Part shown: positions 12,597-24,012 of the stretch, in pieces | Numbering within the stretch: the first letter of the stretch is position 1 | How the letters are laid out: each line of letters begins with the position of its first letter | Source of the DNA: Zygaena filipendulae | Taxonomy: Eukaryota > Arthropoda > Insecta > Lepidoptera > Zygaenidae | Assembly: GCA_907165275.2 (NCBI GenBank) | Contig: OU015652.1 | Coordinates: 13,159,001 to 13,223,000 of the forward strand | DNA length: 64,000 nucleotides | Direction: 5' to 3' | The notes under the pieces: generated by a model | Databases searched by the model: none | Told to the model about the DNA's origin: nothing | The model's input: the letters and a program-made list of their open reading frames with translations, nothing else | Made by a program: the position numbers and the translations under genes

Positions 12597-12795
12597 CTAG
12601 CTGTGCCCTGCGGTTTCACCCGCGTTAATTTCGGAGTTCCGCGGGAATTCAGGGATAAAAAGTACCCTACGTCCTTCTCTGTACCCCTGATAACGTGCAT
12701 GCCAATGTTCATCCAAATCCGTTCAGCCGTTTTTACGTGATTGAGTAACAAACATCCAAACATCCACACCTTCAGATTTATAATATTAGTAGGAT
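12597..12795 (+). repeat. Dispersed repeat family A
   Basis: A near full-length copy, from ctagctgtgccctgcgg to tttataatattagtaggat. It carries the acatccaaacatccacac tail shared with 8953-9147 and, in reverse, 43574-43783. Confidence 0.88.
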
Positions 12796-13556
12796 AATAC
12801 GCCGAATTATCTCGCCAAGTCGTCACTCAATAAATCTCTCGGTCCTAAGATGATGTGTAGGCTTTTAGAAAGTACCTACTAACTATATCTAAAAAAAAAT
12901 AGTGAAAATTACACTATTTGAAAACCCCTGAAGTTGCCATTTTAACCGCATTTTGTTTATACTTTTAGATATCAACAAAGAAAACAATAGTATTTACCCC
13001 ATTTTACACATTCTATCTAATTCTGCCACCCCCAAATATAGAAAACCAGGATTTCAAGGTGGAAATACCAGGACCATACGGCTTAAAAACATGACGCAGA
13101 AGAAGTTTTAGAGCAAATGAAACTAAAATAATAGCTGTTCAAATTATGAAAGTATCTTCAGTTAAATTATACCGGGCCCACCGATAAAATGTACGATTGG
13201 AGGCAGTGTGGCTGTGAATTTTAAAACCGGGACGCTTTAAAAACCCAGGACACGACTTAAAAAGTTAGGACCACACCCCAAAAATCAGGACATGCCCTGG
13301 GAAAACAGAACGTTGGGCAACTCTTGCCCTTTGTCACAATAGTAGTACTGTTGTTACGCGCTTCAGCAATTTTATTGTTCGTTTTCTAAAATTGTGTTGT
13401 ATTTATTTTCAGGTACGTAAATTCTGCTAGAACATGCTGATATAATATAGTATTTGAAGACTTTAAACGAACTGAATATCACGTAAGTACAATTGCAGCT
13501 GGACGCACTTCGGATACCCGTGGATACAAATTTGTAATGTACTCGCCCATACCTGG
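12796..13556. other. Noncoding stretch with degenerate 'ccaggac' repeats
   Basis: Between about 13045 and 13300 the motif aaaccaggac and variants recur at roughly 20-25 bases in places (for example 13243, 13267 and 13285), ending near gggcaactcttgccc. This is probably an old, decayed element; the family is unknown. Confidence 0.35.
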
Positions 13557-13727
13557 GCCGGCAGTCTCGACAATGTTTTGACAACGATAACGTATCAATC
13601 GTTAACTAGGGACCCAAAAATCATGACGATCATTACAGTAACCAACATTACGTGAATTGCAAGTTTTGAGTCGATGCTTGCAATTCACGTACGATAACGT
13701 TGTCAAAACGTTGTCGAGACTGCCGGC
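13557..13727. mobile_element. Double-hairpin foldback MITE (171 bp)
   Basis: The outer arms gccggcagtctcgacaa (from 13557) and ttgtcgagactgccggc (to 13727) pair over about 33 bp with few mismatches. An inner pair, acgtgaattgcaag and cttgcaattcacgt, forms a second hairpin in the right half. It has no coding capacity. The flanks ctgg on both sides may be a short target duplication, but this is unsure. Confidence 0.75.
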
Positions 13728-14654
13728 GCTGGTCGTAAAATAACGTTTTTAATAAGTACCAAAGGCATGGGACACACCGTTGTCGATACCGCTATCTTTC
13801 GGGCGATATTTCCGATATTCTCGATAATCTTACGGGATGTGCGGCCGCGGTCTGCGGTGGACACTATTGCTTTCTCGAGCGGAACATGGAGACTAGATTA
13901 TAGATTACTATTATAATATTAGTAGGATTACAATTTAAAATCTCTGGCGACGTGTCTGGTGCTTGATAACGATCATCGCTTATAGTACCTACTGTAGTTT
14001 TAAACGTTTAGTCCGTTTGACAATCTCGCTAACGAAACTTCACGACAAAACTTGTGCTTATCACATCTGTGTCAATGTTCTGTCACTGATCAAGGTAATT
14101 TCTTTAAATCTCCTGGCTACACTCTGCTACTACAAGCTGTAATTTTGCCTTGGAAACGAGTCTTTTTACCGCCTTATTTAGAAATGCTGTAAATAAACAT
14201 AACAGACAATTTGTTCGATAAATTAATAAGAGTACTAAATGAAGACTTTTATGTTGCCTATTCATTAAAAAAACTTTCAAATGAAGGGCATTAGATTTCA
14301 AACATAAATAAAAATATAAATGAATAGTACCTAACTATTAAATTAGCCGTCTAAAAATTTACAAAATAGTAATAGTTGGTATTTTATTACCGATCGCAGG
14401 CGAATCGATACTGGGTGTGAAATGAATAAATCATTCTCATCGATTGACAGCTAGGAAATCGATTCGATCGTGATAGAATGTGGGCGTAGCGTACTGTACA
14501 TAAATACATATTCCAGCAATAATCGATATGCATTCGAATTAGAGTAATAGTTAAAGTGAACATTTTGCAATATCGTACTTTTAATGAAGTGTTTAAAAGG
14601 TAAAATACAGAATTTTGTTTCCTAACTAACTTTATAAATATGATGTTGTCTGTT
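13728..14654. other. Noncoding stretch, no recognised feature
   Basis: A short attataatattagtaggatt at about 13909-13928 is the terminal fragment of a family A repeat. The rest is unassigned. Confidence 0.4.
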
Positions 14655-14826
14655 TTTGTTAAGCTATCACGCTTTGACTACTTAATTGATCATCATGAAA
14701 TTTTGCATACACTTTGTCAGGGGTAGAGAAATGTACAAAGGGTAGGTACTCTTTATCGCGGTAATCCCACTGGAACTCAGAAATTTTCGCTAGTGTAACC
14801 GCAGGAGAGACCGACAGGCAGACAGT
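14655..14826 (-). repeat. Dispersed repeat family A, degenerate copy
   Basis: On the minus strand it has the family order: a decayed gtaatcccactggaactc block, then aagtgtatgcaaaatttca, then atgatgatcaattaag and tgatagctt. The GC-rich head is badly eroded. Confidence 0.65.
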
Positions 14827-14838
14827 TACTTTTGAATT

Positions 14839-15134
14839 TGTAATAATAATAATAATAATAATCCACATCACAACACACAGATCTACTTGATCCCACAGTA
14901 AGCTATTATTAGCTTGTGTTGTGGAAATCAAGCAAACGTGGTATATACTACATAGAATTACTTATATATTAGATAAATATATTAGATATTATACTATAGA
15001 TATATATATACACACCCAGACTGGAAAATGGAACCCTGTGTTCATCACACAAAATCTACGCCCACCGGGAATCGAACCCGGAACCTCTTGACTAGCGGGC
15101 AGGCATGGTGACCATTGCGCCAATCGGGTCGTCA
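14839..15134 (-). repeat. tRNA-derived SINE, copy 1
   Basis: On the minus strand it opens gacgacccgattggcgcaat and carries a B-box-like ggttcgattcccgg, as expected for a polymerase III head. A body of about 200 bp follows (ccacgtttgcttgatttcca, gatcaagtagatctgtgtgt) and then a (TTA)n tail, the microsatellite at 14840-14862. It is not a functional tRNA gene, because the cloverleaf beyond the boxes is lost. Confidence 0.8.
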
Positions 15135-15440
15135 AAATGTAATGTTAGTGTGTACTCCGGAAATTCTCATTTCAAAATCAACGCAGCTCAGTGCGCTCGC
15201 AGGCCGCAGCCCTGCTGTCCTGCGGCCATAGATCATTGATAACAACAAGTCTATGATTGGCCACTATCGTGCACCTTAATTGTGTGTAGTGCGTAACAAC
15301 CCTAGGCCTGTATCCGCCGGCGGCGCGGTACCGATACGTAAGATAATTTCATCAAATTACTGACTGTTTTTTTTTCAGTTTATCTAGGAATAAACAGATG
15401 ATAATAATAATAATAAATATACGTACTCATGCAAAAGTTA

Positions 15441-15612
15441 AAAGTCAAATAATTTATTCAAATTTGGCCCATAATGTGACTCATTTTGACGACAATAAAG
15501 TTACATTTACTATGACAGCACCCATAAAATATCCACCATTCACAGCTTCCTAGTGCTATGGCTAAAGAGAAGAAGCTGCGCAACAATTTCTCCAGTAGCA
15601 CGCTGTTAATTT
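15441..15612 (-). repeat. 3' end of a LINE-like retroelement, copy 1
   Basis: It shares with 56421-56618 (opposite strand) the order ctactggaga, cttctctttagcc, agcactaggaagctgtg, actttattg.cgtca, gtcacattatgg and gaataaa. The AATAAA-like motif near one end fits a 3' terminus. An AAT microsatellite lies just beyond, at 15399-15416. Confidence 0.65.
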
Positions 15613-15799
15613 AAAGTTATAATATAATATTAGTGATAACTCATACAACATCGCATCGCAACATAAACTAATGTACATAGTTCCGTAATTGATTTCAAAA
15701 GATTACGGGCTTCTAGTATCTAGGGTGTTTGTGACTCTTCAACTCTTCATTTAGATATTATTTGAAAGAATCCTTAATATTTATTAATTTGATGTAAGT

Positions 15800-15954
15800 T
15801 AGTTTTTTTCTTTGTTACGCTTTACGCCTTAACTACCCTACCGATCATCATGAAATTTTGCATAAGCGTTGTCAAGGAACATAGGGTAACTTTTTATCCC
15901 AGAATTCCCGCTGGAACTCCGAAATTAACGTGAAACCGCGGGCAACAGCTAGTA
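15800..15954 (-). repeat. Dispersed repeat family A
   Basis: Read on the minus strand, it begins ctagctgttgcccgcgg. The GC-rich head, gggataaaaagt, caaaatttcatgatgatc and the cgtaac tail are all recognisable. Confidence 0.85.
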
Positions 15955-17867
15955 AAGGCTGAAACTTATTGATCAACTTAGCTTAAACTTAGTTGACGCG
16001 ATCACGCGTGACTGGGTCGCTCTAATCGAGAGTCGTTGTGACGTGGTTTAGAGGCGGGATACTTAAACTGACTAATGCGGTAATTCGATAGTTTTTCAAA
16101 AATATTGAGATCACACTGAAAAAGTAACTTGATATTGAAACCAAATACATACAATATATACGTATCCCTACAAAAAGATAAAATGCAAGTCTCAAAAGTT
16201 ATGTAATCTCTTAAAAAACCGAGTCAGTATTTATAGAAGTACATATTCAACAACTTAGTGATAAATTTTCATATCGCCCCCAGAAAATTAGCTAGCTTTT
16301 CCTCGCAGTTTCATTCTCGTGGATTTTGAGATGTTTACCATACGCTTACAAATGTGCCGGGAAATATGGTAGCCCAGGGGGAAAATACGGACCTCTTATC
16401 AAGAAAGCAGGAGTGGATTAGAAGCTCATGAGTCGTTTATGATTTGTGTGGCGATCAAAACAATTACCACAGGTTTTACAGGGATGAAAAACATCGCGAC
16501 TCGTAAGGAATACCCGGTATCCTTAGCCAAGTTGCCAATACTTCTGCGTCCTATGCACAACTTCATATTTCAGTGTGGCGTATATAGCTACTTGTTACAT
16601 AATACTCGTAAGACGCATCACTACCTACTGGCTACTACTGATTAGCCCCGGGCAGTAACAAGTAGGTTCTCCTTCACCATAACTTGCATGGCGGTTCGTA
16701 ATATTGTGCTGTGAGAGCATACCGACACATTATCGCTAAGATCCTTCGTCACGATTCGAATTAAAATTATGAGTTTCATGGATAGGTTTCTTCGGAAAGC
16801 AAGTTTTATTCGTTATCACCGGGACTCCGCCAGGAACTCTTTGACTGGAATAAAAGTATCCTACTCGTTGACCGTCATTAATCTGTCAAATTGCTGTTCA
16901 GCCCACTATGAATATTTGATTCCGAACATTCGAATATCACACATGCAATTTTACTATCATTCAAACAAGACCCTCTCTTAACTGACGCTCAAAAGTCTAG
17001 CGGAAAGTCCCAGCAACCTTAACCCTTTAGTATGACAAGGTGGAAATGTGGTGGAAAAAACAAGGAGTGCGCGAGTCCACCAAATTTGTAGTCAGAAGAT
17101 GGAATATAGATACGATTGAGGTAAAAACTCTTCTAATCTTCAATCATTTTCCCATAAATGCGTAATTTTTTGTTGAATACAAGCAATACCGCTTTGTATC
17201 TTATAGTCTTCCGTGTACAGTTCTTAGATTGCATCGTTATGAAATTACTTATCTATTTAGGAAATCGTGTAATTATTAAATTCTAGTGCAGCTTGCCTTT
17301 TGTTTGTCCATGTTGGAACAAAAGAAATTGCGTCATACATTTTTCATTTGTCAAATATATGTCGCTGGAGTTAACTATTGTAAGTTGTAATTGCATTAGC
17401 GTAGATCTGCTCCGATTGAGCCAGAGTGTGAAATCATCTAGAGTTAAAACTGAATTATTTCTTAATTTCACACCGATGTTACTGATTTCGGATTACGATT
17501 TTAACTTAGCTCCATGATATTTTTTTCTCTGTTAAATTACTTTTTTATTTCGCAATTGCACCTTCGTAATACTGATTCACAGTTGTAAGATTGGAATGAG
17601 TGCTCAATCATTTCCTGAGATGATGATGAGGAATGAGATATAAAAAAATTGTGAAAGGAAAATTTTCATGTCTAATTAAGGCTTAATTAATCTGTCTACA
17701 ACAATTAATTTAATTATTATAGTAGTAAATAAATCAAAAATAATTAACACTTTGCTTTAAAAAAAAGTGTTCACGGTTTATAAGGAAGTGGATTTAAAAA
17801 GGAAAGTATAAGATTATAAGTTTATGCATTAATTTTCATTATATTAGCTGAAAAGTAAAAGTGAAAT
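15955..17867. other. Noncoding stretch with decayed family A pieces
   Basis: Fragments near 16295-16335 (agctagcttttcctcgcag) and 16790-16870 (ccgggactccgccaggaac) resemble old family A copies. No gene was supported. Confidence 0.35.
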
Positions 17868-18113
17868 TGGACGCCGATAAGCAGTAACATGTTAAACCCA
17901 TAAAATTAAGTCATTGATACAGAACGCTTTATTGAGAGTTACCTATAGAACGTTATTTAATAAAATTATGTGTTTACCTTATTAAATTGCTTAAATACTA
18001 ACAAAATGTTGAACATCAATTTTATTTAACACAAAATGGCGCTATAATTTTAAAACACGTTTACTCAAAATTTCTCCAGTGTGGGTTAACACACTATTGC
18101 TTATCTACGTCCA
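17868..18113 (-). mobile_element. Family B MITE, copy 4 (complete)
   Basis: It runs from tggacgccgataagcagtaa to ttgcttatctacgtcca (246 bp). The inverted ends and the internal acacaaaatggcgctataat block are conserved. It is flanked by aat and att. Confidence 0.85.
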
Positions 18114-18450
18114 ATTACAACTTGCTATTTTAAAAAAAGACAGTTGTCGTCATAAAATAATAATTACCCTTTTTCACATAATATTCTCCTACCGATTTCA
18201 TTTTAAATGAAAAAATGAAGATATGATTTTTTCAGTTTGACGGGGATCAAAAATTCAACTTAAATTATTTTTTTTTTTAAAGATACATAACTGAGATTTT
18301 ACAAGTATAAATCTATCTACAGAAACTGCATTGGATATCATCGTCGCTTCTCTAACTCTTCCAGTAATCGGCAATTTATAAATCTCAATGCTTCACAGCA
18401 ATACCTACTTATAGGTAACATCAACAAACTAGTTTTCATGTCTTTTTCAG
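18114..18450. other. Noncoding stretch, no recognised feature
   Basis: AT-rich; it ends in the pyrimidine tract of the exon candidate that follows. Confidence 0.4.
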
Positions 18451-18582
18451 AATCAGTTCAATAGCAATACGTCAGCGAACGAATATGGTGTACCAGCGGA
18501 GTATTCACTCTGTTTACGATCCAGGAAACAGGTGTGCGAAATCGAGTATCCACCGCGGCTATCCGGCGAGTTGACGGTGTAA
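18451..18582 (+). other. Exon candidate after a strong acceptor
   Basis: The acceptor tgtctttttcag precedes a frame open for 43 codons, ending in TAA at 18580-18582 (NQFNSNTSANEY… …PPRLSGELTV). Two readings are possible: a terminal exon to the stop, or an 81-nt internal exon ending ACAG|gtgtgc at 18531. A second frame is also open for 45 codons. I recognise no family. A family D element lies about 90 bp downstream. Confidence 0.25.
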
Positions 18583-18675
18583 ATGGCAGAGCCACGTAAA
18601 ATCGACGATTTACAACGCAATCGTTTTATTAGATTTGCGATAAGTATGTCTTGGGAAAGACGTGGAATGGAACTA

Positions 18676-19029
18676 GGGTTGCCACCCGTACTATATTATA
18701 TAGTATCGTGCTATATTTCAGTCAATTGTATTATTGAAACGTAATATAATACGAAAAATACTATATTTCTATTCAACTGTCGTGCTTTTTTATATCACCT
18801 GTGACTGGTCTGAAACCCGCAGCGCAGCACGGGCAATTTCAGAACGAAACGCATACGCGGCAACAAAACGTCAACTGTCAAACTAGCAATAATTTGTAGA
18901 TGAATGCTGCCCGATACATAATGATTAAAAATATAATGAATTAATTAAAAATAATATGTACTGCAATTACTATATTTTTGCATCTTTTTTCGGAAAAATA
19001 TTATATTTTTCCAAAGAAGGTGGCAACCC
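18676..19029. mobile_element. Family D MITE with TA target duplication
   Basis: The ends gggttgccaccc and ggtggcaaccc are inverted repeats, with TA directly outside each (18674-18675 and 19030-19031). The interior is AT-rich and noncoding, with gtactatattatatagtatc near the left end. The TA duplication suggests mobilisation by a Tc1/mariner-type transposase. Confidence 0.7.
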
Positions 19030-20754
19030 TAAACGGAACGGTGTTCTTTTTCCTGATGTTCTACTGACGGCGGCGCGGCTTCCTTTTTTTCTTCATGACT
19101 TTAAGGCTAGGGTTGCCTAGTTTTTGATTCCCTGATTATGTTTAGTTCCAGGGAAGGTTTGGTTTTCACTAGTTTTCAAATTGTTACTATTATTTATTCT
19201 TATTCGATTTTCTTGTAATGGTCTCAAATGCACATAAAGGTTATCTTTTTTTGTTTCCTTAAGCAAATAATGTTAATTTGTATCTTCTCTAAGTTACAAT
19301 CATCTTCCATTTCTTCAAATAATATCTAAATCCTTTGACCCTGAAGTCCATAACTAATGGTAAAATTACTTAATTTATCTCGTATTCTCTCTTTGACAAC
19401 AAAGCATTCGAATGAATCCAATCAAATTATGTACACATAACTCGTCCTATACAATGTGAATTTATATACCACATAAATAAATGCTCTTGCTGATATATTT
19501 GGCTTGTGCTTGTATCCTGCTGCGTTTTTATCGTACGATAGTAGAATTTATCATCGATAATTATATAGATTCTATAGATAAAGATGATTATTTACTATTT
19601 ATAATTGGTTTATTACATTTTTTCGTATTCTACTTTATGATAAGACATGTCGTTATTTGTATCTATTATCAAAAGTTTTACACTGAATAGTCTTACATCA
19701 GGTATTAACTGCTTCATTTTGATTCTTTCGTTATTAACTTGTTATTAAATTTGCATGCCATCGCATTTTTTATTTATTATTTTTAGGTAACTACCAAATC
19801 CCTAATCTACATTTCTAATCCAAAAAATTATTAACTTGCACCAAAAGTCGAGATCAAGATTAGAATATCTACCTTTTGCCTTTTAGTCTAATAATGTTTA
19901 TCAGTATAATGCTACCATTAACCCTTAAACTATTCGAATGTAATTTAATGGAAGAAATTAACAACACCGATAAGAATCGTCTGTTTCTATTGGTCGTTTA
20001 AACCAAATTTACCACCACACTCAACTCACTAAACATTACTGTTGTCGTAATAAAACATTATTAATTTATTTAACGTCTCAATTTTAAAAGAGAAACGGAG
20101 ACCACCGACCATTAAAACTCATTATAGTTTAAGAGAATATATTATTGTGAGATGTTAATTAGATGTGGTACATAACATAAATTTTAAATTACGTAATTGG
20201 TAGAAATAACAGATATTTGAGTAGAAATTTAGCATAAAGTAGTTTAGTTTTTAAAAACTAAGACATTTTTTTTTTTTTTTAACTTTATAAAATAAACAGA
20301 ACCTCGTTAAAAATATAGGCATTTGCTGTTGGACACGACACAGAGCTGCCGATTTTCATGAGCGTGCGCAACAAGCCCCGGGGGTCGGTCGTTCTAATTT
20401 TCAACGGTTTTTTTCTTTTATTTTTGTTTTGGATAATGTAAAAAGTTGCATCGCGCAATTTTATCTGAAAGAAATAATTATTGTTAAGAGCCACTAATGT
20501 AGAGGAGTATCAAAAAATACGAATTTTGTACGCCACGTTTCCGATAAAACATTCAAGTTAGGTCTATCTTCCAAATATGAGTTGAAACGTCTTTGTTAAA
20601 ATAATGTGGACGGATGTTCTGTATTGTTCATATTCTTGGTTATGGTTTGTTTTGGTAGATTCATTTCGAAACAACTCAATCGGATCCTTTATTGTTTTGG
20701 ATTTATAGATAATTTTAATTTGTTTTTTTCATTCTATAATATGATTTCCTCATC
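19030..20754. other. Noncoding stretch, no recognised feature
   Basis: A ctagggttgcc motif near 19107 looks like another family D end without a clear partner. There is a poly-T run at 20268-20280. No gene was supported. Confidence 0.4.
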
Positions 20755-21086
20755 AATGGGGATGTTGACTACATTTGAAAATCAAAATTCTAATTAGTCC
20801 ATCAGTTAGAAAATAAAAAAAACAATAGACACGTATTTTTTGCTTTTTCAAATAAATTAAAATATACAGAGATAGAGCGCACTAAAGTTTAGGGTGAGGG
20901 GGTCGTGACGTCACTAACCGCTAAAACCGCCATACAAACTGTCAGAATAGTGACGTCACGCGGAATTTCAACTCAATATATCGCCGTTGTTTTTTGATTA
21001 CGTAAGAAAAGAAAAAATACGTGTCCAATATTTTTTTATAATCTACAAGACGGACTAAAAAATAAAAATTAGTCAACATGCCCATT
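20755..21086. mobile_element. Family E MITE, complete copy 1 (~332 bp)
   Basis: The inverted ends are aatggggatgttgacta and tagtcaacatgcccatt. Two perfect TGACGTCA palindromes sit at 20906-20913 and 20951-20958. The right third contains gaaaaaatacgtgtccaata. It is noncoding. Confidence 0.87.
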
Positions 21087-21369
21087 CCAAATTGTGTTTT
21101 TGACTTTAATTCCAGGCGAAGTGCAACTGACGTTACTTTGCCAACGTATTTCGGTTTGTGCGTATTACTTTTCAGCGGCCTTTATTGCCTTATAAATTAC
21201 ATTTGGTTACACCGATCTACTTATCCTTTTGTCGATGTGATAAAAAGGTGTCTGACATCACTGCGATGGTACCAGTAAATCCGTTTTGACCAGGGTTGCC
21301 TTCCGTATTTTCTTACTTATATCTTTTAGCATTAAGATTAATGGTCTAATTTAGTGCTCTGATGTTTAG

Positions 21370-21399
21370 ATCGGGTATAAGGAGTACTTAATACCCGAT
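21370..21399. repeat. Hairpin with perfect stem
   Basis: The stem atcgggtat pairs with atacccgat around a short loop (aaggagtactta). It lies directly beside the foldback element at 21409. Confidence 0.6.
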
Positions 21400-21408
21400 C
21401 AAAGGGCC

Positions 21409-21543
21409 GCACTCAGAGTCGTTTTAATGATCACTTAATTGTAAGTAAAAATTTTTACAACAATATTGTCGCGCGATTGCGGCAATTTTGTTTTAAAAAT
21501 CTTTACTTAAAATTAAGTATTCATTAAAACGAGCCTGAGTGCG
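21409..21543. mobile_element. Small foldback MITE (~135 bp)
   Basis: The arms cgcactcagagtcgttttaa and ttaaaacgagcctgagtgcg pair, and the pairing continues through cacttaattgtaagtaaa and tttacttaaaattaagta. The loop contains gtcgcgcgattgcgg. It is noncoding. Confidence 0.7.
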
Positions 21544-22201
21544 ATCATTAGTTCTCAATTAGTACATTTGCAAACGTAGATAATTAAAAATTATTAATCT
21601 ATACTTAGTTGATTTTAGATTATAAAGTTGTTTTAGTGTAACTTACCTACTTTTTATTATTAGGCATAAAATATAGATTTAGCTTGTCTGACTCCTATAT
21701 TATGTTCCTATAAATTTAATAGCATCCCCATATAAACCTGATGTATGTCTCCAGTTTCGAGTTTCACTAAAACCATGGCGTGAAGGTACCTATTTGACAT
21801 ATCTGAAACCATCATTGAAGACGCCGGGTGGCAAAATTACCGCTTTTAACACTTTTAACGTCCATGGTAATTGATTTTATAAATGGCAACCCTATCCAGG
21901 ACTAGATTAACAATACCTATCAGACACATCCAGTGTGGTTATTACAACACATAAGCACCCGATCCTCCGACCACAGGCCGTCATTAGTGGGCATCCATCT
22001 CTGTCCCGCCAATAATTATTACTGCGCCCGCGCACCTAAGACAAATCACACCGGTTTGCCGCGCGACGCGACGTGTTCGCGTGAACACTGCACAGTGCGC
22101 ATGTCTCTTATAATGAAATTTAAATTGCACGACATGTTGGTTCTGTTTTCTTTTATTTTAGGAGCGTAAACTAGAATTTTTTTTTGTCTATTATTAAATT
22201 A

Positions 22202-22391
22202 CTAGCTGTTCCGCGCGGTTTCACCCGCGTTAATTTCGGAGTTCCCGCGGGAATTCCGGGATGAAAAGTACCTTCTATATACTCCTAGCTAAGTGTACGT
22301 CACATTTCAAGATGATCGGTTGAGCCGTTAAGGCGCGAAAACGTAACAAACAAACAAACTCACTTTCGCATTTTTAATATTAGTAAGGATT
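22202..22391 (+). repeat. Dispersed repeat family A, near full length
   Basis: It runs from ctagctgttccgcgcgg to aatattagtaaggat, with gttcccgcgggaattccggg, aagatgatcggttgagccgt and acaaacaaacaaactcact in order. Confidence 0.9.
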
Positions 22392-22832
22392 TTTAACCAT
22401 CTCAGATTACATGCCTACAATATCATCAGTTTCTCTCGATCTCTTTTAAATGAAAACTTTTCACTATCTGTAAGTTGACAAAATATGTAAATAAGACATA
22501 AACTTCGAAGAGAATAAAAAATAAATAGAGAATAAATATTACTCCGTGGTCAACTCATATTATACTGTGCAAATAAATTGTACCTACCTATTAATCTGAC
22601 TACACAGTACACACTTGCATACAATGAACTGTTTTAAAAAACAATAGTCTGGTGCTTTATCTCGCCTATTACAAGAAAATTCCTTGCAAGTAGGCAGCTG
22701 TTTCCACGTATCACAAGAGTCTCTAAGGAAAATGACGCAATCAGTTCTCAAAAGAGCTTCCAATGGTTTACAGCAGTGTATTCAGAACATGCATCTGGTC
22801 TCAAACAGAAATATAATAGGTATATTTAAAAA
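22392..22832. other. Noncoding stretch, no recognised feature
   Basis: AT-rich; no repeat or gene was supported. Confidence 0.4.
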
Positions 22833-22956
22833 AAAACTCGACTGCGGAAAAAGAGCTAAAACGATGTTAAAAAGAAGACGTCTAGGAACATGAAGCAGGA
22901 GCTATGTTGTTATGTTCTTATGGCGTCTCGTTCCCATCTTTTTGCAGTCGAGTTTT
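22833..22956. mobile_element. Small element with 13-bp inverted ends
   Basis: The ends aaaactcgactgc and gcagtcgagtttt are perfect inverted repeats 124 bp apart. The arms stay partly complementary inward (aagacgtctaggaacat against atgttcttatggcgtct). Confidence 0.6.
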
Positions 22957-24012
22957 GTGTTAATTTTCTTTTTTACTGATAACTTTTTTGTTTTCAAAAC
23001 AATGTCATTTCATTGCGATGCATAGGTACTTTTGAAAAAACGAGGTTTTCGAATTTCAGTGCCTGGAAGCAGTTTACAAGCTGCATAATTATAAAATATA
23101 CTCGTGTCCCTGAGAAATTAGCAGAGACTGAAGGAGAACAGACCTCCATTTACTACGAACTCTGTCTTGAGTTTCAACATACTAACATCTATTCTGTCTC
23201 TACTTTTTCCTAACTATGGTATGCCTCCTTCAAATAATGCAAAGCTTGCTCAGAGTTGGAGTGATTCAGTTTGTGGTGCAAGCAAGGCAATAAAGAAACC
23301 GGTTGACATAACGAACCAGCATATTTCTCTAAGATCTTATCTAATCTGATCTTCCACTACCGGTCATGTGGCGATGACATTCAATTTAATATATTTAAAT
23401 AAAATTTGCCACGAGTTCTTGCAGGAAGCGTTGACGAGGTACAATGGGAGTCGTGTAATCTGTCGTTTTCTTTGTTTAAAAATATCTCACGCTGCGGTTT
23501 CCGAGCCGGGGCCCACCGCGACGTTGCCCACGCGCACTCGGCACGAGCACCTCACTCCTCAAGTGCCACTCCTGCGGTACCAATGACGCAGCATTCCTGA
23601 GCCAAAATCATATTTATTGCAATCTAAATATCATACACACTGGTGTATTTTTGAGTTCATTCGGCACATCGATTTCATTGTTTTCATGTTATCTGCTGTC
23701 GTTATCATCTTATATCAGTGTGCATATGTCGTTCATCGCTCAATCGATTATTACAGTTCTTAAGATATCGCATCGATACATACGCACCTATTATGGGTTC
23801 GAAGCATAGTACGTTCCAAAAACACAAACGACGAAATGGCACAATTTTGGTCATGCGACTTAAGGCTAACGTAAGAATAGAACTTGACACATTAGAAGAC
23901 ATTTTATAAATGGAAATGAAACCAGCAGTTGTACTACGTAAAGCCAGGGCATGGTAGTACTTTTACTTGTACTCGGACCTCGGACATTTCAAAATAATTA
24001 AAGTAAATCTTA
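22957..24012. other. Noncoding stretch with one weak exon candidate
   Basis: It includes a GC-rich patch at 23500-23580. Apart from the candidate at 23425, nothing was recognised. Confidence 0.4.
23425..23586 (+). other. Weak terminal-exon candidate
   Basis: The acceptor cgagttcttgcag is followed by 53 open codons and a TGA (EALTRYNGSRVIC… …PQVPLLRYQ). A second frame is open over the same GC-richer stretch, so base composition alone could explain it. No family was recognised. Confidence 0.15.

Larger units (their letters stand above)
21292..21893. mobile_element. Possible larger element with family D-like ends
   Basis: The ends agggttgccttcc and aaatggcaaccct share a 9-bp inverted repeat with family D. 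It encloses two hairpins (21370-21399 and 21409-21543). The ends are short and no clear target duplication is seen, so the link is tentative. Confidence 0.3.

Noticed and set aside
15060..15134. tRNA gene on the minus strand
   Set aside because: The A- and B-box-like parts are present, but the sequence continues as a SINE with a (TTA)n tail and has relatives at 24013 and 43439.
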